The translations under genes and the position numbers were made by a program. This document shows, in pieces, positions 51,480 to 60,750 of a stretch of DNA of 64,000 nucleotides. The first letter of the stretch is position 1. Every line of letters begins with the position of its first letter. Origin of the DNA: Candidatus Poribacteria bacterium. GTDB taxonomy: Bacteria; Poribacteria; WGA-4E; PCPOR2b. The notes under the pieces are model-generated. The model searched no databases. It was not told where the DNA came from and saw nothing but the letters and a program-made list of their open reading frames with translations. Location: positions 157,673 through 221,672 of the forward strand of contig JAPPKS010000023.1 in the NCBI GenBank assembly GCA_028819845.1. Reading direction: 5' to 3'.

Positions 51480-54116
51480 TCACGCTTCGTCTTTGATAGC
51501 GGCTTGCGCCGCCGCGAGGCGGGCTATCGGGACTCGAAACGGTGAACAACTCACATAATCCAACCCTAAACGATGACAGAACTCGACTGAACTCGGTTCG
51601 CCGCCGTGTTCGCCGCAAATGCCGACTTTGAGATTCGGGCGGGTTTGACGTCCGCGTTCTGTGCCGATTTGCACGAGCTGTCCCACGCCTTCCTGATCGA
51701 GTATTTGGAACGGATCGCCTTCAAAGATGTCGCTCTCAACGTAATGCTCTAGAAATTTGCCGATATCATCTCGACTCAGTCCGAACGTGGTCTGCGTCAG
51801 GTCGTTTGTCCCAAAAGAGAAAAATTCCGCTGCTTCAGCGATCTCGTTTCCTGTTAATGCGGCTCTAGGGAGCTCAATCATTGTGCCAATGAGGTAATCG
51901 ACTCTGACACCGCTGCCATTAAACACCGCTTCCGCAGTATCAATGACTATCTGGCGTTGTAACACCAGCTCTTTGACATGCCCGACCAAGGGAATCATGA
52001 TCTCGGGAATAACTTTAATCCCACGTTTGGACGCATCCACGGCGGCTTCAAAGATGGCGCGCGCTTGCATTTCCGTAATTTCCGGATAGACAATTCCGAG
52101 GCGGCAGCCGCGGTGGCCTAACATCGGATTAGTCTCGCGCAGCGATTCCACTTGCTTGCGCAGCAATTCGGGAGAACTACCGGTTTTGTCCGCAAGTGCG
52201 TAAATCTCCTCGTCGGTATGCGGCAAGAATTCATGAAGCGGCGGATCTAAAGTTCGGATTGTGACAGGATAACCGTCAATTGCCTCAAAAATGCCGATAA
52301 AATCCTCTAGTTGGTAAGGCAGTAGCTTCGCCAATGCGCGTTTTCGCCCTTTTTCATTTCGCGCGAGGATCATTTCGCGCATCGCATCGATTTGATCGCC
52401 CTCAAAGAACATGTGCTCTGTACGGCAAAGCCCAATACCTTCCGCGCCAAATTCCCTCGCCTTCTTTGTATCCGACGGTGTATCGGCATTGGTACGCACA
52501 CCAAGTTTCCTAAATTCGTCCGACCATTCCATGAGCGTTGCAAATTCACGGCTCAATGTGGGTTCAATCAATTCGACCGCCCCGGCAATAACTTCACCTG
52601 TTGACCCATTCAGCGTAATGTAGTCGCCTTCCTCGAATTGCTGCGTATTGACGTGAAATTCCTTGTTCGCCGGATTGACGACGATGGCGCTGCACCCGGC
52701 AACACAGCTTTTTCCCATACCGCGTGCGACGACGGCGGCATGAGAGGTCATTCCGCCGCGCGATGTAAGAATTCCCGCAGCCGCATACATCCCGCCAATG
52801 TCTTCCGGCGAAGTCTCCGACCGCACCAATATAACGTCCTCACCTTCGTGCGCTAGTTCCTCGGCACGATCCGCAGTGAAAACCACTTTGCCGACGGCGG
52901 CACCGGGAGAGGCGGGAAGGCCTTTTGCAATCACATCAACAGTTGAATTGGGATCAATCATCGAATGCAACAGTTGGTCAAGGTCGTTCGGCGGTACACG
53001 CATCACAGCGGTGCGTTTATCAATTAGACCTTCATTGACCATTTCAACTGCGACCCGCACGGCTGCATGACCTGTCCGCTTACCTGCACGGGTTTGAAGC
53101 ATAAAGAGGCGCCCATCTTGAATCGTAAATTCCAAATCCTGCATATCGCGATAGTGCGTTTCAAGTCGGCCGGCAGTTTCCACTAACTGATTATACGCGT
53201 CCGGCAAAATGGTACGGAGGTCGTCAATGGGGAGCGGTGTGCGGATTCCCGCGACGACATCTTCGCCTTGTGCATTTACCAAAAACTCACCGTAGAAGCG
53301 ATTTTCCCCTGTAGACGGATTTCGCGTAAATGCGACCCCGGTCGCAGAATTGCCGCCCAAGTTTCCAAAGACCATGGCTTGCACGTTTACAGCGGTTTGC
53401 CCTTGATTGTCGGGGATGTTGTTCAATCGGCGGTAGATAACCGCTCTTTCATTATTAGACGATTCAAACACCGCGTCGCGAGCCATATCCAACTGCCGAC
53501 GTACGTCTTCCGGGAAGTCGGCTCCCGTCGCCCGTCTGACAGCCGTTTTGAATTCCAAAATGAGTTCTCCGAGATCGCCCGCCCCTAATTCGGTGTCCAG
53601 TTCAACGCCTTTTGCCTCCTTCTTCGCTTCCAACAGATGCTCAAAAGTATCATGTTTAACATTGAGGACGACGTTGCCGAACATCTGTACGAACCGGCGG
53701 TAAGCGTCGTAAGCGAATCGTTCGGATCCCGACTTGGCAATCAGACCCTTGACCGTGTCATCGTTTAAGCCGAGATTGAGAATCGTATCCATCATGCCCG
53801 GCATCGAAATTGCGGCGCCTGATCTCACAGACACGAGCAATGGATTTTCCGGGTCGGCGAACTTTGTCCCCATTGCAGATTCGAGCTTTCCCAAGTTTTC
53901 ATCAATTTGCTGCTCAAGCCCGTCCGGATATGTTTTTTGATTCGCGTAATAAAACTTGCAGACCTCTGTGGATATGGTGTATCCAGGGGGGACTGGTATG
54001 CCTAAGTTTGTCATTTCCGCGAGATTCGCACCCTTGCCGCCGAGCAGCGCACGCATCTCGGCGCTTCCGTCGGCTTTCCCCTCACCGAAAAAATACACAT
54101 ACTTGGAATGAGACAT
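51480..54116 (-). CDS. ppdK: Pyruvate, phosphate dikinase
   Basis: An 878-residue enzyme (usual length) that interconverts pyruvate, ATP and phosphate with phosphoenolpyruvate, AMP and pyrophosphate. The N-terminal ATP-grasp part (LGGKGANLAEMTNLGIPVPPGYTIS; VNVQAMVFGN) is followed by the phosphohistidine domain (SRGGMTSHAAVVARGMGKSCV, catalytic His) and the C-terminal PEP-binding barrel (GLCRTEHMFFE; SFGTNDLTQTTFGLSRDD; CGEHGGEPSSV). It likely runs gluconeogenic or glycolytic flux depending on energy state. I start at ATG 54116 (MSHSKYVYFFG, GAGG upstream); an ATG 12 bases earlier is also open. It is monocistronic. Confidence 0.96.
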   Translation of the reverse strand: MSHSKYVYFFGEGKADGSAEMRALLGGKGANLAEMTNLGIPVPPGYTISTEVCKFYYANQKTYPDGLEQQIDENLGKLESAMGTKFADPENPLLVSVRSGAAISMPGMMDTILNLGLNDDTVKGLIAKSGSERFAYDAYRRFVQMFGNVVLNVKHDTFEHLLEAKKEAKGVELDTELGAGDLGELILEFKTAVRRATGADFPEDVRRQLDMARDAVFESSNNERAVIYRRLNNIPDNQGQTAVNVQAMVFGNLGGNSATGVAFTRNPSTGENRFYGEFLVNAQGEDVVAGIRTPLPIDDLRTILPDAYNQLVETAGRLETHYRDMQDLEFTIQDGRLFMLQTRAGKRTGHAAVRVAVEMVNEGLIDKRTAVMRVPPNDLDQLLHSMIDPNSTVDVIAKGLPASPGAAVGKVVFTADRAEELAHEGEDVILVRSETSPEDIGGMYAAAGILTSRGGMTSHAAVVARGMGKSCVAGCSAIVVNPANKEFHVNTQQFEEGDYITLNGSTGEVIAGAVELIEPTLSREFATLMEWSDEFRKLGVRTNADTPSDTKKAREFGAEGIGLCRTEHMFFEGDQIDAMREMILARNEKGRKRALAKLLPYQLEDFIGIFEAIDGYPVTIRTLDPPLHEFLPHTDEEIYALADKTGSSPELLRKQVESLRETNPMLGHRGCRLGIVYPEITEMQARAIFEAAVDASKRGIKVIPEIMIPLVGHVKELVLQRQIVIDTAEAVFNGSGVRVDYLIGTMIELPRAALTGNEIAEAAEFFSFGTNDLTQTTFGLSRDDIGKFLEHYVESDIFEGDPFQILDQEGVGQLVQIGTERGRQTRPNLKVGICGEHGGEPSSVEFCHRLGLDYVSCSPFRVPIARLAAAQAAIKDEA

Positions 54117-54200
54117 CTTAACCCTCATTTGAATCGCCCCTATGTTTGTTGCGCGTTGAGCAATAGTTACGGATGCAGCATTGAAAATTTAACAAAGAAA

Positions 54201-54222
54201 ATCCCTCCGCGAAGGGAGGGAT
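54201..54222 (-). terminator. Intrinsic terminator after the proteasome operon
   Basis: ATCCCTCC (54201-54208) pairs with GGAGGGAT (54215-54222), 38 bases after the pafA stop. On the minus strand TTTTCTTTGTT follows. Confidence 0.75.
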
Positions 54223-54259
54223 ATATTAACTCAGATTGGAAAATTCCGCCGTACCGGAT

Positions 54260-55618
54260 TTAAATTGAATAAATCATACGGCTTGCTTCATCAAAATCCA
54301 CCTGAAAGGGGTTGGTTGAAAGGTAGAGCTTTTGGTAGGGTTCGTACAGTTGAATGTAACTCCAATTGACGCCGCAGAGCACCTTCCTTTCGTTTGCCAG
54401 TTTTACAAAACGCCCCCGGAATTTTGCGCGGGTGGTTTCCGGTGGATAGTGCATAGCGTTCTCAATCTCCTTATCGGCAACCATTTTTTGAACAAGGTCT
54501 TTTTTTTCAAGTTTATAATACAATCCGCGGTCCGGCCGGATATTGTGGTACTGTAGATCGAGCATCATGACTTTAGCCGAGTCCCATTTAAGGCGGCGTT
54601 GGGTGACATAGGTTTCAATCAATTTTTTCTTGGCGACCCAATCCAGTATTCGATCTAGTTGCATAGGGTCTGTTTCCAAACAGGTCAAAATGTACTCCCA
54701 AGCCGCCATAATCTTGTTTTCGTCGGCATCCGATTCCTCCTGCTCAAAATACAGTTTAGCGCATTCGAGATACTCTCGTTGAAGTTCGACCGCAGATAGC
54801 CGCTTGCCGCTCTCCAATTCAATCTGTTGGGTACAGGTCGTATCTTCCGATATTTGCTGGATTGCTCGAACAGAATCACGCAAAGCCAAACGCTTTTTTA
54901 TGAAATTGTCCTCAATCATCCGCAAGACAATTGAAGTGGTTCCGACCTTTAAAAATGTCGCTAACTCAGACATATTGGAATCGCCGACGATAACGTGCAA
55001 CCGCCTGTATTTTTCCCGATCGGCGTGCGGTTCATCGCGTGTATTTATGATTCCCCGAGCTGTTGTCGTAGCAATGGAGATTTCCTCACGGATATGCTGG
55101 GCGCGCTGAGAAATAACGTATTTGCCTCGGTTGGTCGGTTTAACTTTGCCGGCGCCCGCAAAAACTTGGCGAGTGACAAAAAATGGAATCAGTTGTGAAG
55201 CAAGTTGACGGAAGCTGACATGCCGCTCCATTAGGTAGTTTTCGTGACAACCGTAGGTGTTTCCGGGCGTATCCGTGTTATTCTTGAAAACTGAAATTCT
55301 CCCAAGGAAGCCGTCCAATCGCATCTTACGTTCCGCAGCAACGGATAGCCGCTCAATAATCCGCTCACCGGCTTTGTCATGGATCACGACATCCGTTACG
55401 CTATCGCATTCGGGGGTGGCGTATTCCGGATGGCAACCGATATCCTGATAAAAGCGAGCGCCGTTTTCTAGAAATACATCCGGATACATCCGTCCAGAGA
55501 TTATTTCGCGAAAGAGATACATCACGGCATTTTGGATGGATAGCGCTTTGCCGCCTCGCCGATCGGAGGTACAAATAATCCCGTATTCATTTTCTAAGCC
55601 ATAAATTCTACGATTCAC
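54260..55618 (-). CDS. pafA: Pup ligase PafA
   Basis: A 452-residue carboxylate-amine ligase that joins the C-terminal Glu of Pup to Lys of target proteins with ATP. YGLENEYGIICT holds the ATP/Mg-binding Glu, and RFYQDIGCHPEYATPECDS the catalytic-type Asp (about 59). NTRDEPHADREKYRRLHVIVGDSNMSE and VMMLDLQYHNIRPDRGLYYKL are further Pup-ligase/Dop blocks. The Dop loop present in the gene at 57375 is missing, which separates the two. It overlaps prcA by 4 bases and is the last gene of the operon. Confidence 0.95.
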   Translation of the reverse strand: MNRRIYGLENEYGIICTSDRRGGKALSIQNAVMYLFREIISGRMYPDVFLENGARFYQDIGCHPEYATPECDSVTDVVIHDKAGERIIERLSVAAERKMRLDGFLGRISVFKNNTDTPGNTYGCHENYLMERHVSFRQLASQLIPFFVTRQVFAGAGKVKPTNRGKYVISQRAQHIREEISIATTTARGIINTRDEPHADREKYRRLHVIVGDSNMSELATFLKVGTTSIVLRMIEDNFIKKRLALRDSVRAIQQISEDTTCTQQIELESGKRLSAVELQREYLECAKLYFEQEESDADENKIMAAWEYILTCLETDPMQLDRILDWVAKKKLIETYVTQRRLKWDSAKVMMLDLQYHNIRPDRGLYYKLEKKDLVQKMVADKEIENAMHYPPETTRAKFRGRFVKLANERKVLCGVNWSYIQLYEPYQKLYLSTNPFQVDFDEASRMIYSI

Positions 55619-56328
55619 GATGCTAATATCTCTTCGAGTTCATCCGGCAGGAGACGCCTGAATTTACGTCTATTTCTATTTTCATCAAGGACAGCGACTT
55701 CTAGCGTGTCAGCCGAAATGTGATATCTCTGATCTTCGTCCGCCTTCGCCTCAATGGTTTCAAAGCCATTCACAGCCAGCTTTACCGCATCCTTCAACTC
55801 TAATCCATCTTCGTACGCACCCTCAAGGATTTCTGAAATTTCATCTGATCGCCCGCCAATAATTGCATACTTCTGTTCTTCCCAAAAAGTGCCGTCAAAC
55901 GAAAGCTGATAGATTCTATGGCTCGAATCCGGATCTGCCCTAAGTTCGCAAAGAAGCAGTTCGACTTCAAGCGGTTTTGTATCTGTTTGCCAGAAAATTG
56001 CGGCAATTCGCTGCGAGAAAATATTATTCGTTAGCCATTTCGCAGTAACATCTGCTCGGTTGAACGTATAACCCTTGATTTCTGCTTCTCGGATGCCGAG
56101 GTATCTTAGGGCTTCATATTCTGCGATTCGGCCAGTAGCGGCGAGTGCAATTCGATCGTAAATTTCCGATATCTTGAAGAGTGTCGTCAACGGGTTTTCC
56201 GCAACCATCACGATGCCGTCTTTGTATTCTAGAACAATAACCTCTTTGGCTCTTTCGATGCCAGTGCGGACAAAATCTGCTTTGTCCTGCATGATTTGTT
56301 CCGGCGACACATAATACGGTGTGGACAT
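55615..56328 (-). CDS. prcA: Proteasome alpha subunit
   Basis: 237 residues. YYVSPEQIMQDKADFVRTGIERAKEVIVLEYKDGIVMVAENP is the alpha-subunit N-terminal region (split over about residues 5-45), which forms the gated entry ring and keeps its N-terminal helix. The fold is that of the 20S alpha ring; no N-terminal Thr nucleophile is present, as expected. ATG 56328 is chosen because AGGAGG lies 5 bases upstream; GTG 56334 is 6 bases further up and overlaps that site. It lies 15 bases after prcB ends and overlaps pafA. Confidence 0.93.
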   Translation of the reverse strand: MSTPYYVSPEQIMQDKADFVRTGIERAKEVIVLEYKDGIVMVAENPLTTLFKISEIYDRIALAATGRIAEYEALRYLGIREAEIKGYTFNRADVTAKWLTNNIFSQRIAAIFWQTDTKPLEVELLLCELRADPDSSHRIYQLSFDGTFWEEQKYAIIGGRSDEISEILEGAYEDGLELKDAVKLAVNGFETIEAKADEDQRYHISADTLEVAVLDENRNRRKFRRLLPDELEEILAS

Positions 56329-56343
56329 CAACACCTCCTCTCG

Positions 56344-57162
56344 CTACATCTCTCTGAGGTTTTCAATTAACTCAGTGTATAGCCGTTCGACCTCTGAATC
56401 CGCAATGTCTGAAACCCCTCTACGCTCTATACACTTGATTGTTGGGTAAATTCCACGAATCATATCCGGTCCCGCAGTCCCCAAGTCCTCATCGGCGGCA
56501 TCCCAAAGCGCCTCAGCGACAACCCTCAATACCTCATCACGTGCCATATCCTTGCTGTAACGTTTCTTTAAGGTTGTCTGCGCATCCTTGCCGCCGGATC
56601 CTATCGCGTGATAATCTGCTTCTTCATACCGCCCGCCGGTAACATCATATTTATAGATTTTGGCTTGTTTCTCTTTCGGATCATAACCGGCAAAGATTGG
56701 AATGACGTATAATCCCTGCAGCGCCATACCTAGATTCGACTTCACCATGTTTGACAGATGATTTGCCTTGCCTTCCAAACTCAAGGTTGTACCTTCTATT
56801 TTTTCGTAAAACTCAACCTCAACTTGGAACAGTTTTGCCATTTCAATACACGGTCCAGCGACGCCAGCAATTGCAATCGCTGAATGTTCATCTACTTCAT
56901 ATACTTTTTGGATGCGCCGCTCGCCGACCTGAAACCCTTCTACAGCCTGCCGATCGCCGGCAATAATCACGCCATCTTTGTAGACAGCCGCCAACACCGT
57001 AGTGCCTTTGAGCGCATCAAGCGAAGCGGCATGATGCCGCGCGCTTGGCAGCGGCACGTCGGATAACGCCTCCGTGTTGAATGCGGCATACAGTTCAGGA
57101 CGCCTACGCTTGAGGATTTCAAGGAAATCGGAGTTGCCGTAGTCGGCTACATCAAGCAGCAC
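56344..57162 (-). CDS. prcB: Proteasome beta subunit
   Basis: A 272-residue catalytic subunit. A propeptide of 53 residues ends LDALKG, and cleavage before Thr54 (TTVLAAVYKDGVIIAGDRQAV) would expose the nucleophile; the Asp and Lys of the usual catalytic set follow (GDRQ; residues about 70 and 85). The rest is the usual beta fold (YKYDVTGGRYEEADYHAIGSGG). The start is GTG 57162, the last base of the pup stop codon, so it is translationally coupled to pup; the ribosome site lies inside the last pup codons. The proteasome degrades pupylated proteins handed over by Mpa. Confidence 0.95.
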   Translation of the reverse strand: MLLDVADYGNSDFLEILKRRRPELYAAFNTEALSDVPLPSARHHAASLDALKGTTVLAAVYKDGVIIAGDRQAVEGFQVGERRIQKVYEVDEHSAIAIAGVAGPCIEMAKLFQVEVEFYEKIEGTTLSLEGKANHLSNMVKSNLGMALQGLYVIPIFAGYDPKEKQAKIYKYDVTGGRYEEADYHAIGSGGKDAQTTLKKRYSKDMARDEVLRVVAEALWDAADEDLGTAGPDMIRGIYPTIKCIERRGVSDIADSEVERLYTELIENLREM

Positions 57163-57359
57163 TACTGTCCTCCTCTTTGAATATAATTCTCTACAAATTC
57201 TTCTGAATCTTCTTCTAAAATTTCGTCAATTTCGTCGAGAAGTTGGTCGAGATCTTCTTTGATTTCCTCGCCCTGTTCCGTAACTTCCGGATCAGGTTGG
57301 ATTTCCTCAGCATCTTGAGTCAAGTTATCTTTGTGTTCTTGCTGTTTTTCGGACGGCAT
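57162..57359 (-). CDS. pup: Prokaryotic ubiquitin-like protein Pup
   Basis: A 65-residue, acidic and mostly disordered protein. It ends FVENYIQRGGQ, the Pup signature; the last residue is Gln, so Dop must deamidate it to Glu before PafA can attach it. An acidic helix-prone stretch (EEIKEDLDQLLDEIDEILEED, slightly split) is the segment that binds the Mpa coiled coil. AAGGAGGAG precedes ATG 57359. It lies 15 bases after dop and shares its last base with the prcB start. Confidence 0.95.
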   Translation of the reverse strand: MPSEKQQEHKDNLTQDAEEIQPDPEVTEQGEEIKEDLDQLLDEIDEILEEDSEEFVENYIQRGGQ

Positions 57360-57374
57360 TTATCTCTCCTCCTT

Positions 57375-58874
57375 TTAAAAATTGTTGTTGGAACCGTGAA
57401 TTGCATGAACGAGTTCTGATGCCGTACAAGTCCTCAAGAGATTGCCCACAATTTCTTGAGTGCCAAAATGTGGGCGGTCCATTAAGATTTTGTCTAAAGA
57501 AGAACCATCAAGTGAAAAAATCATCGAATTCCAACTCGCGCTATGAATTTCGTGCGGGTATTTTTGCAAACACACACCCCGAAAATAGGCGCGTGTATCA
57601 ACAGGTGGATGGGTTACAGCGTAGACGATTTCCTCTTGATCGAGTATACGTTCGACGTGTCCGTTTTTGAGTAACCTGACATATAGCCCTTTGTTGGGCC
57701 GTATGTCGTGATATTGCAGATCCATCATCCGGACGCGGGGATGCGACCAACTGACACCGCGGCGTTCGATATATGCAGTGATGAGGTTTTTCTTTATCAC
57801 CCAATCGAGATGCCGCTCTAGCAGCATCGGATTGACTTCGAGCTGACTGAGAACAAACTCCCATTTGTCCATCACATCCTGCATCACTGGCGTAAAATCC
57901 GCCTTAGGAAGATGTTTATGAGCAAGTTCAAGATAAGCCCGCTGCACTTCGATCGGCGTCCATCGACGTCCATCGTCCAAATCGAGGGGATTTTTACATG
58001 ATAAATCTCGCGACACCGTTTTGATTGCAGCAACTGGGTCTGACAGTTTGAATGCATCCCCCACCACACCCATTTCAATTAATTTCAGCACAATCGACGT
58101 GATTCCGACTTTCAAATAGATGGTGAACTCTGACATATTGGAATCACCGACGATTACATGCAATCGGCGGTATAATTTTTCATCGGCGTGGGGTTCGTCG
58201 CGGGTGTTGATTATCGGACGAGCCACCATAGTGCTCAACCCCACTTCCGTTTCAAAGAAATCTGCACGCTGCGAGATTTGATAGTCCGTTTCCTCCGCGC
58301 CGTTTTCGGCGCCAACTTTTCCGCTGCCGGTGATGATTTGCCGCGTCACTAGAAACGGGGTTAACCCCGCGACAATGTCCTGAAAAGGAATACTGCGATT
58401 CATCAGATAGTTTTCATGGCTGCCGTAGCTATGACCTTTATAGTCGCTGTTATTCTTATATATGATGATGTCTTGGTTAGCCGGCAGCAACTCTTCCGCA
58501 GCCATGCGGCTCAAATCTAATATCAGCTCTCCCGCCTTTTCATACTTCACAAGATCACGGGCATTTGTACATTCTGGCGTGCAATATTCCGGATGCGCAT
58601 GGTCAATATAATACCGCCCACCGTTAATAAGAATGTCGTTGATGAGACTGTTGTTTTCTTGGTCGGGAGGATTGCTTTCGCCCTCGGATATAAACCCCCT
58701 TGCATCCACCAATGGGTTTTCCTGCTCATAATCCCATGTGATGCCCTTCGGCCCCCGATCCTTATAGATATTTACGATGAGTGTCGAAGCGGCGACTGGA
58801 TCCTGATCTCGCGCATTTTTTACCGAAATCCCATACTCGGTTTCGGTTCCCATAATCATCGGTGTTGTTGTCAT
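57375..58874 (-). CDS. dop: Pup deamidase/depupylase Dop
   Basis: A 499-residue homologue of PafA that converts Pup-Gln to Pup-Glu and removes Pup from proteins. MIMGTETEYGISV holds the ATP/Mg Glu, and GRYYIDHAHPEYCTPECTN the conserved Asp (Asp91) just before HAHPEY. The Dop loop (about 40-75, ending RGFISEGESNPPD) is present, unlike in the PafA gene. NTRDEPHADEKLYRRLHVIVGDSNMSE and MMDLQYHDIRPNKGLYVRL are shared blocks. It lies 25 bases after the Mpa stop and 15 before pup. Confidence 0.94.
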   Translation of the reverse strand: MTTTPMIMGTETEYGISVKNARDQDPVAASTLIVNIYKDRGPKGITWDYEQENPLVDARGFISEGESNPPDQENNSLINDILINGGRYYIDHAHPEYCTPECTNARDLVKYEKAGELILDLSRMAAEELLPANQDIIIYKNNSDYKGHSYGSHENYLMNRSIPFQDIVAGLTPFLVTRQIITGSGKVGAENGAEETDYQISQRADFFETEVGLSTMVARPIINTRDEPHADEKLYRRLHVIVGDSNMSEFTIYLKVGITSIVLKLIEMGVVGDAFKLSDPVAAIKTVSRDLSCKNPLDLDDGRRWTPIEVQRAYLELAHKHLPKADFTPVMQDVMDKWEFVLSQLEVNPMLLERHLDWVIKKNLITAYIERRGVSWSHPRVRMMDLQYHDIRPNKGLYVRLLKNGHVERILDQEEIVYAVTHPPVDTRAYFRGVCLQKYPHEIHSASWNSMIFSLDGSSLDKILMDRPHFGTQEIVGNLLRTCTASELVHAIHGSNNNF

Positions 58875-58899
58875 AAGCTAAAAGAATAGATTGACATCT

Positions 58900-60702
58900 T
58901 TAAAGGTACGCCCCGCCCTTTACAACTCTTACATCTTTCCTCTTGCGATCGGGTTCGTTCATCAAAGCTCTGATATTGACAATTCGTTCGCCTTTCCGCC
59001 CGGAAATCTTTGCCCAATCATCTGGATTCGTTGTGTTTGGTAAATCTTCGTTTTCTTTATATTCCTCTCGGATAGCGAGTTGAAGATCTTCAAGCGTAAT
59101 GCCCCGCTCTGCTTCTTCAGAATTGATTAAACGCTTGATTGCTATCTTTTTACTTCGAGCAACGATGTTATCAATCATCGCACCGCTCACAAAATCTTTG
59201 AAGTAAAGCGTTTCGCGCTCTCCGCGCGCATAAGTCACTTCAATGAATCTATTGTCTTCCGTTGTGGCGTACATCTCATCGACCGCTTGATTAATCATGT
59301 GCTGAATTGCATTTTCCGGCTTTTGCTCAAACTTCTCTAATTCAGAAGGCGCAATGGGTAAATCCGGGGTCAAGTATTTTGAGAAAATATCCTTCGCACC
59401 TTCTGCCGTGGGCCGGTCGATTTTGATTTTGATGTCCAGCCTACCGGGGCGCAAAACGGCGGGATCAAGAAGATCTTGTCGATTACTAGCCCCAATCACA
59501 ATCACGTCATGCAACCCCTCAACACCGTCAATCTCAGCGAGAAATGTTGGGACAACCGTGGACTCCATGTCGGATGAGATACCCATTCCTCTTGATCTGA
59601 ATAAAGAATCCATTTCATCGAAGAAAATGATGACAGGCACACCTTCTTTCGATTTTTCTTTGGCTTTCGAAAACACTTCCCGAATCTTACGTTCAGTCTC
59701 TCCTACATACTTATTTAGAAGTTCTGGACCCTTGACATTTATAAAAAACCCTTTGACATCATCTCGACCTGTATGTTGGCGCACCCGTTCTGCCAGATTG
59801 TTAGCAACAGCTTTGGCAATCAAGGTTTTTCCGCAGCCGGGCGGCCCGTAAAGAAGGATGCCAACCGGTGAAGTTAAACAAAACTCCTTATATTCATCCG
59901 GATACAAGTATGGTGTTTCAATTGCATCACGTATGGCTTCAATCTGTGGATTCAAACCGCCGATATTTGCATACTTGATGTCCGGCACCTCTTCAAGCAA
60001 TAAATCTTGCACCTCGGCGTTTGGAAGTTTCTCCATGACCATTCCGGTTGTATGATTGAGCAATACAAGATCGCCCGATCGAATCGGCTCTGATTTCAGC
60101 AGATCGGAAATCTGAACAACCCGTTCTTCATCAGCACGGAGATTAACGATTATGCGGGTTTCATCAAGCCGCTCCTTTACTTTAACTACCTCGCCATGCT
60201 GGTCAAAATCTCTAACGGCGACGATGTTCATCACACCGTTGACAATAACTTCTTGGCCCTTTTGAAGTTGCTCAACGTTGATGTCCGGATCGACATTGAC
60301 TTTCCATCTTTTTCCGGAGAGATCGATGTCAACTGTTCCGTCATCGTTGGACTGGAGAAATGCGCCGTAGTTATTTGGGGGAGCGCTTAATTGCTCCACT
60401 TTTTCTTTAAGGTGCTCCAGTTTCTCTTTGGCTTCCTGAAGTGTGCTGGTCAGTTTCCGATTTCGACGATGCGCCTGCATTAATTCGCGCGTCATTTCGT
60501 AAAGCCGGATTTCAACATCGTCAGACGGGACGGCATTTAACCGCCTTCTTAGATTATCGACTTCGCTTTCCAGAGATTCGACAGTGAACTGCAATTCACG
60601 AATGCGTGTTTCATACGAAACCCGTTCCGATGAAGAAGGTGTCAGATCCAATGTTTCCTGAATGTCTTCACGTTTTGTGGAACCTCTTTTTTTGGTAGCC
60701 AT
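58900..60702 (-). CDS. mpa: Proteasome-activating AAA+ ATPase Mpa/ARC
   Basis: A 600-residue hexameric unfoldase for pupylated proteins. An N-terminal coiled coil (about 28-105) that binds Pup, then tandem OB domains (about 110-235), then the AAA domain with Walker A GPPGCGKT (286-293) and Walker B IIFFDEMDS (Asp362-Glu363). The end (VVKGGAYL) has the penultimate Tyr that docks in the alpha ring, as in GQYL-ended Mpa. I start at ATG 60702; the frame also opens with TTG 60714. It is the first gene of the operon. Confidence 0.95.
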   Translation of the reverse strand: MATKKRGSTKREDIQETLDLTPSSSERVSYETRIRELQFTVESLESEVDNLRRRLNAVPSDDVEIRLYEMTRELMQAHRRNRKLTSTLQEAKEKLEHLKEKVEQLSAPPNNYGAFLQSNDDGTVDIDLSGKRWKVNVDPDINVEQLQKGQEVIVNGVMNIVAVRDFDQHGEVVKVKERLDETRIIVNLRADEERVVQISDLLKSEPIRSGDLVLLNHTTGMVMEKLPNAEVQDLLLEEVPDIKYANIGGLNPQIEAIRDAIETPYLYPDEYKEFCLTSPVGILLYGPPGCGKTLIAKAVANNLAERVRQHTGRDDVKGFFINVKGPELLNKYVGETERKIREVFSKAKEKSKEGVPVIIFFDEMDSLFRSRGMGISSDMESTVVPTFLAEIDGVEGLHDVIVIGASNRQDLLDPAVLRPGRLDIKIKIDRPTAEGAKDIFSKYLTPDLPIAPSELEKFEQKPENAIQHMINQAVDEMYATTEDNRFIEVTYARGERETLYFKDFVSGAMIDNIVARSKKIAIKRLINSEEAERGITLEDLQLAIREEYKENEDLPNTTNPDDWAKISGRKGERIVNIRALMNEPDRKRKDVRVVKGGAYL

Positions 60703-60722
60703 AGTTTTACCCAACCTAATTT

Positions 60723-60750
60723 TTTATATTGCGATTTGACTCATTATCAA
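60723..60750 (-). promoter_or_regulatory. Proteasome operon promoter
   Basis: On the minus strand: TTGATA (60750-60745), a 16-base spacer and TATAAA (60728-60723), about 20 bases before the mpa ATG. This would leave a short leader. Confidence 0.5.
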
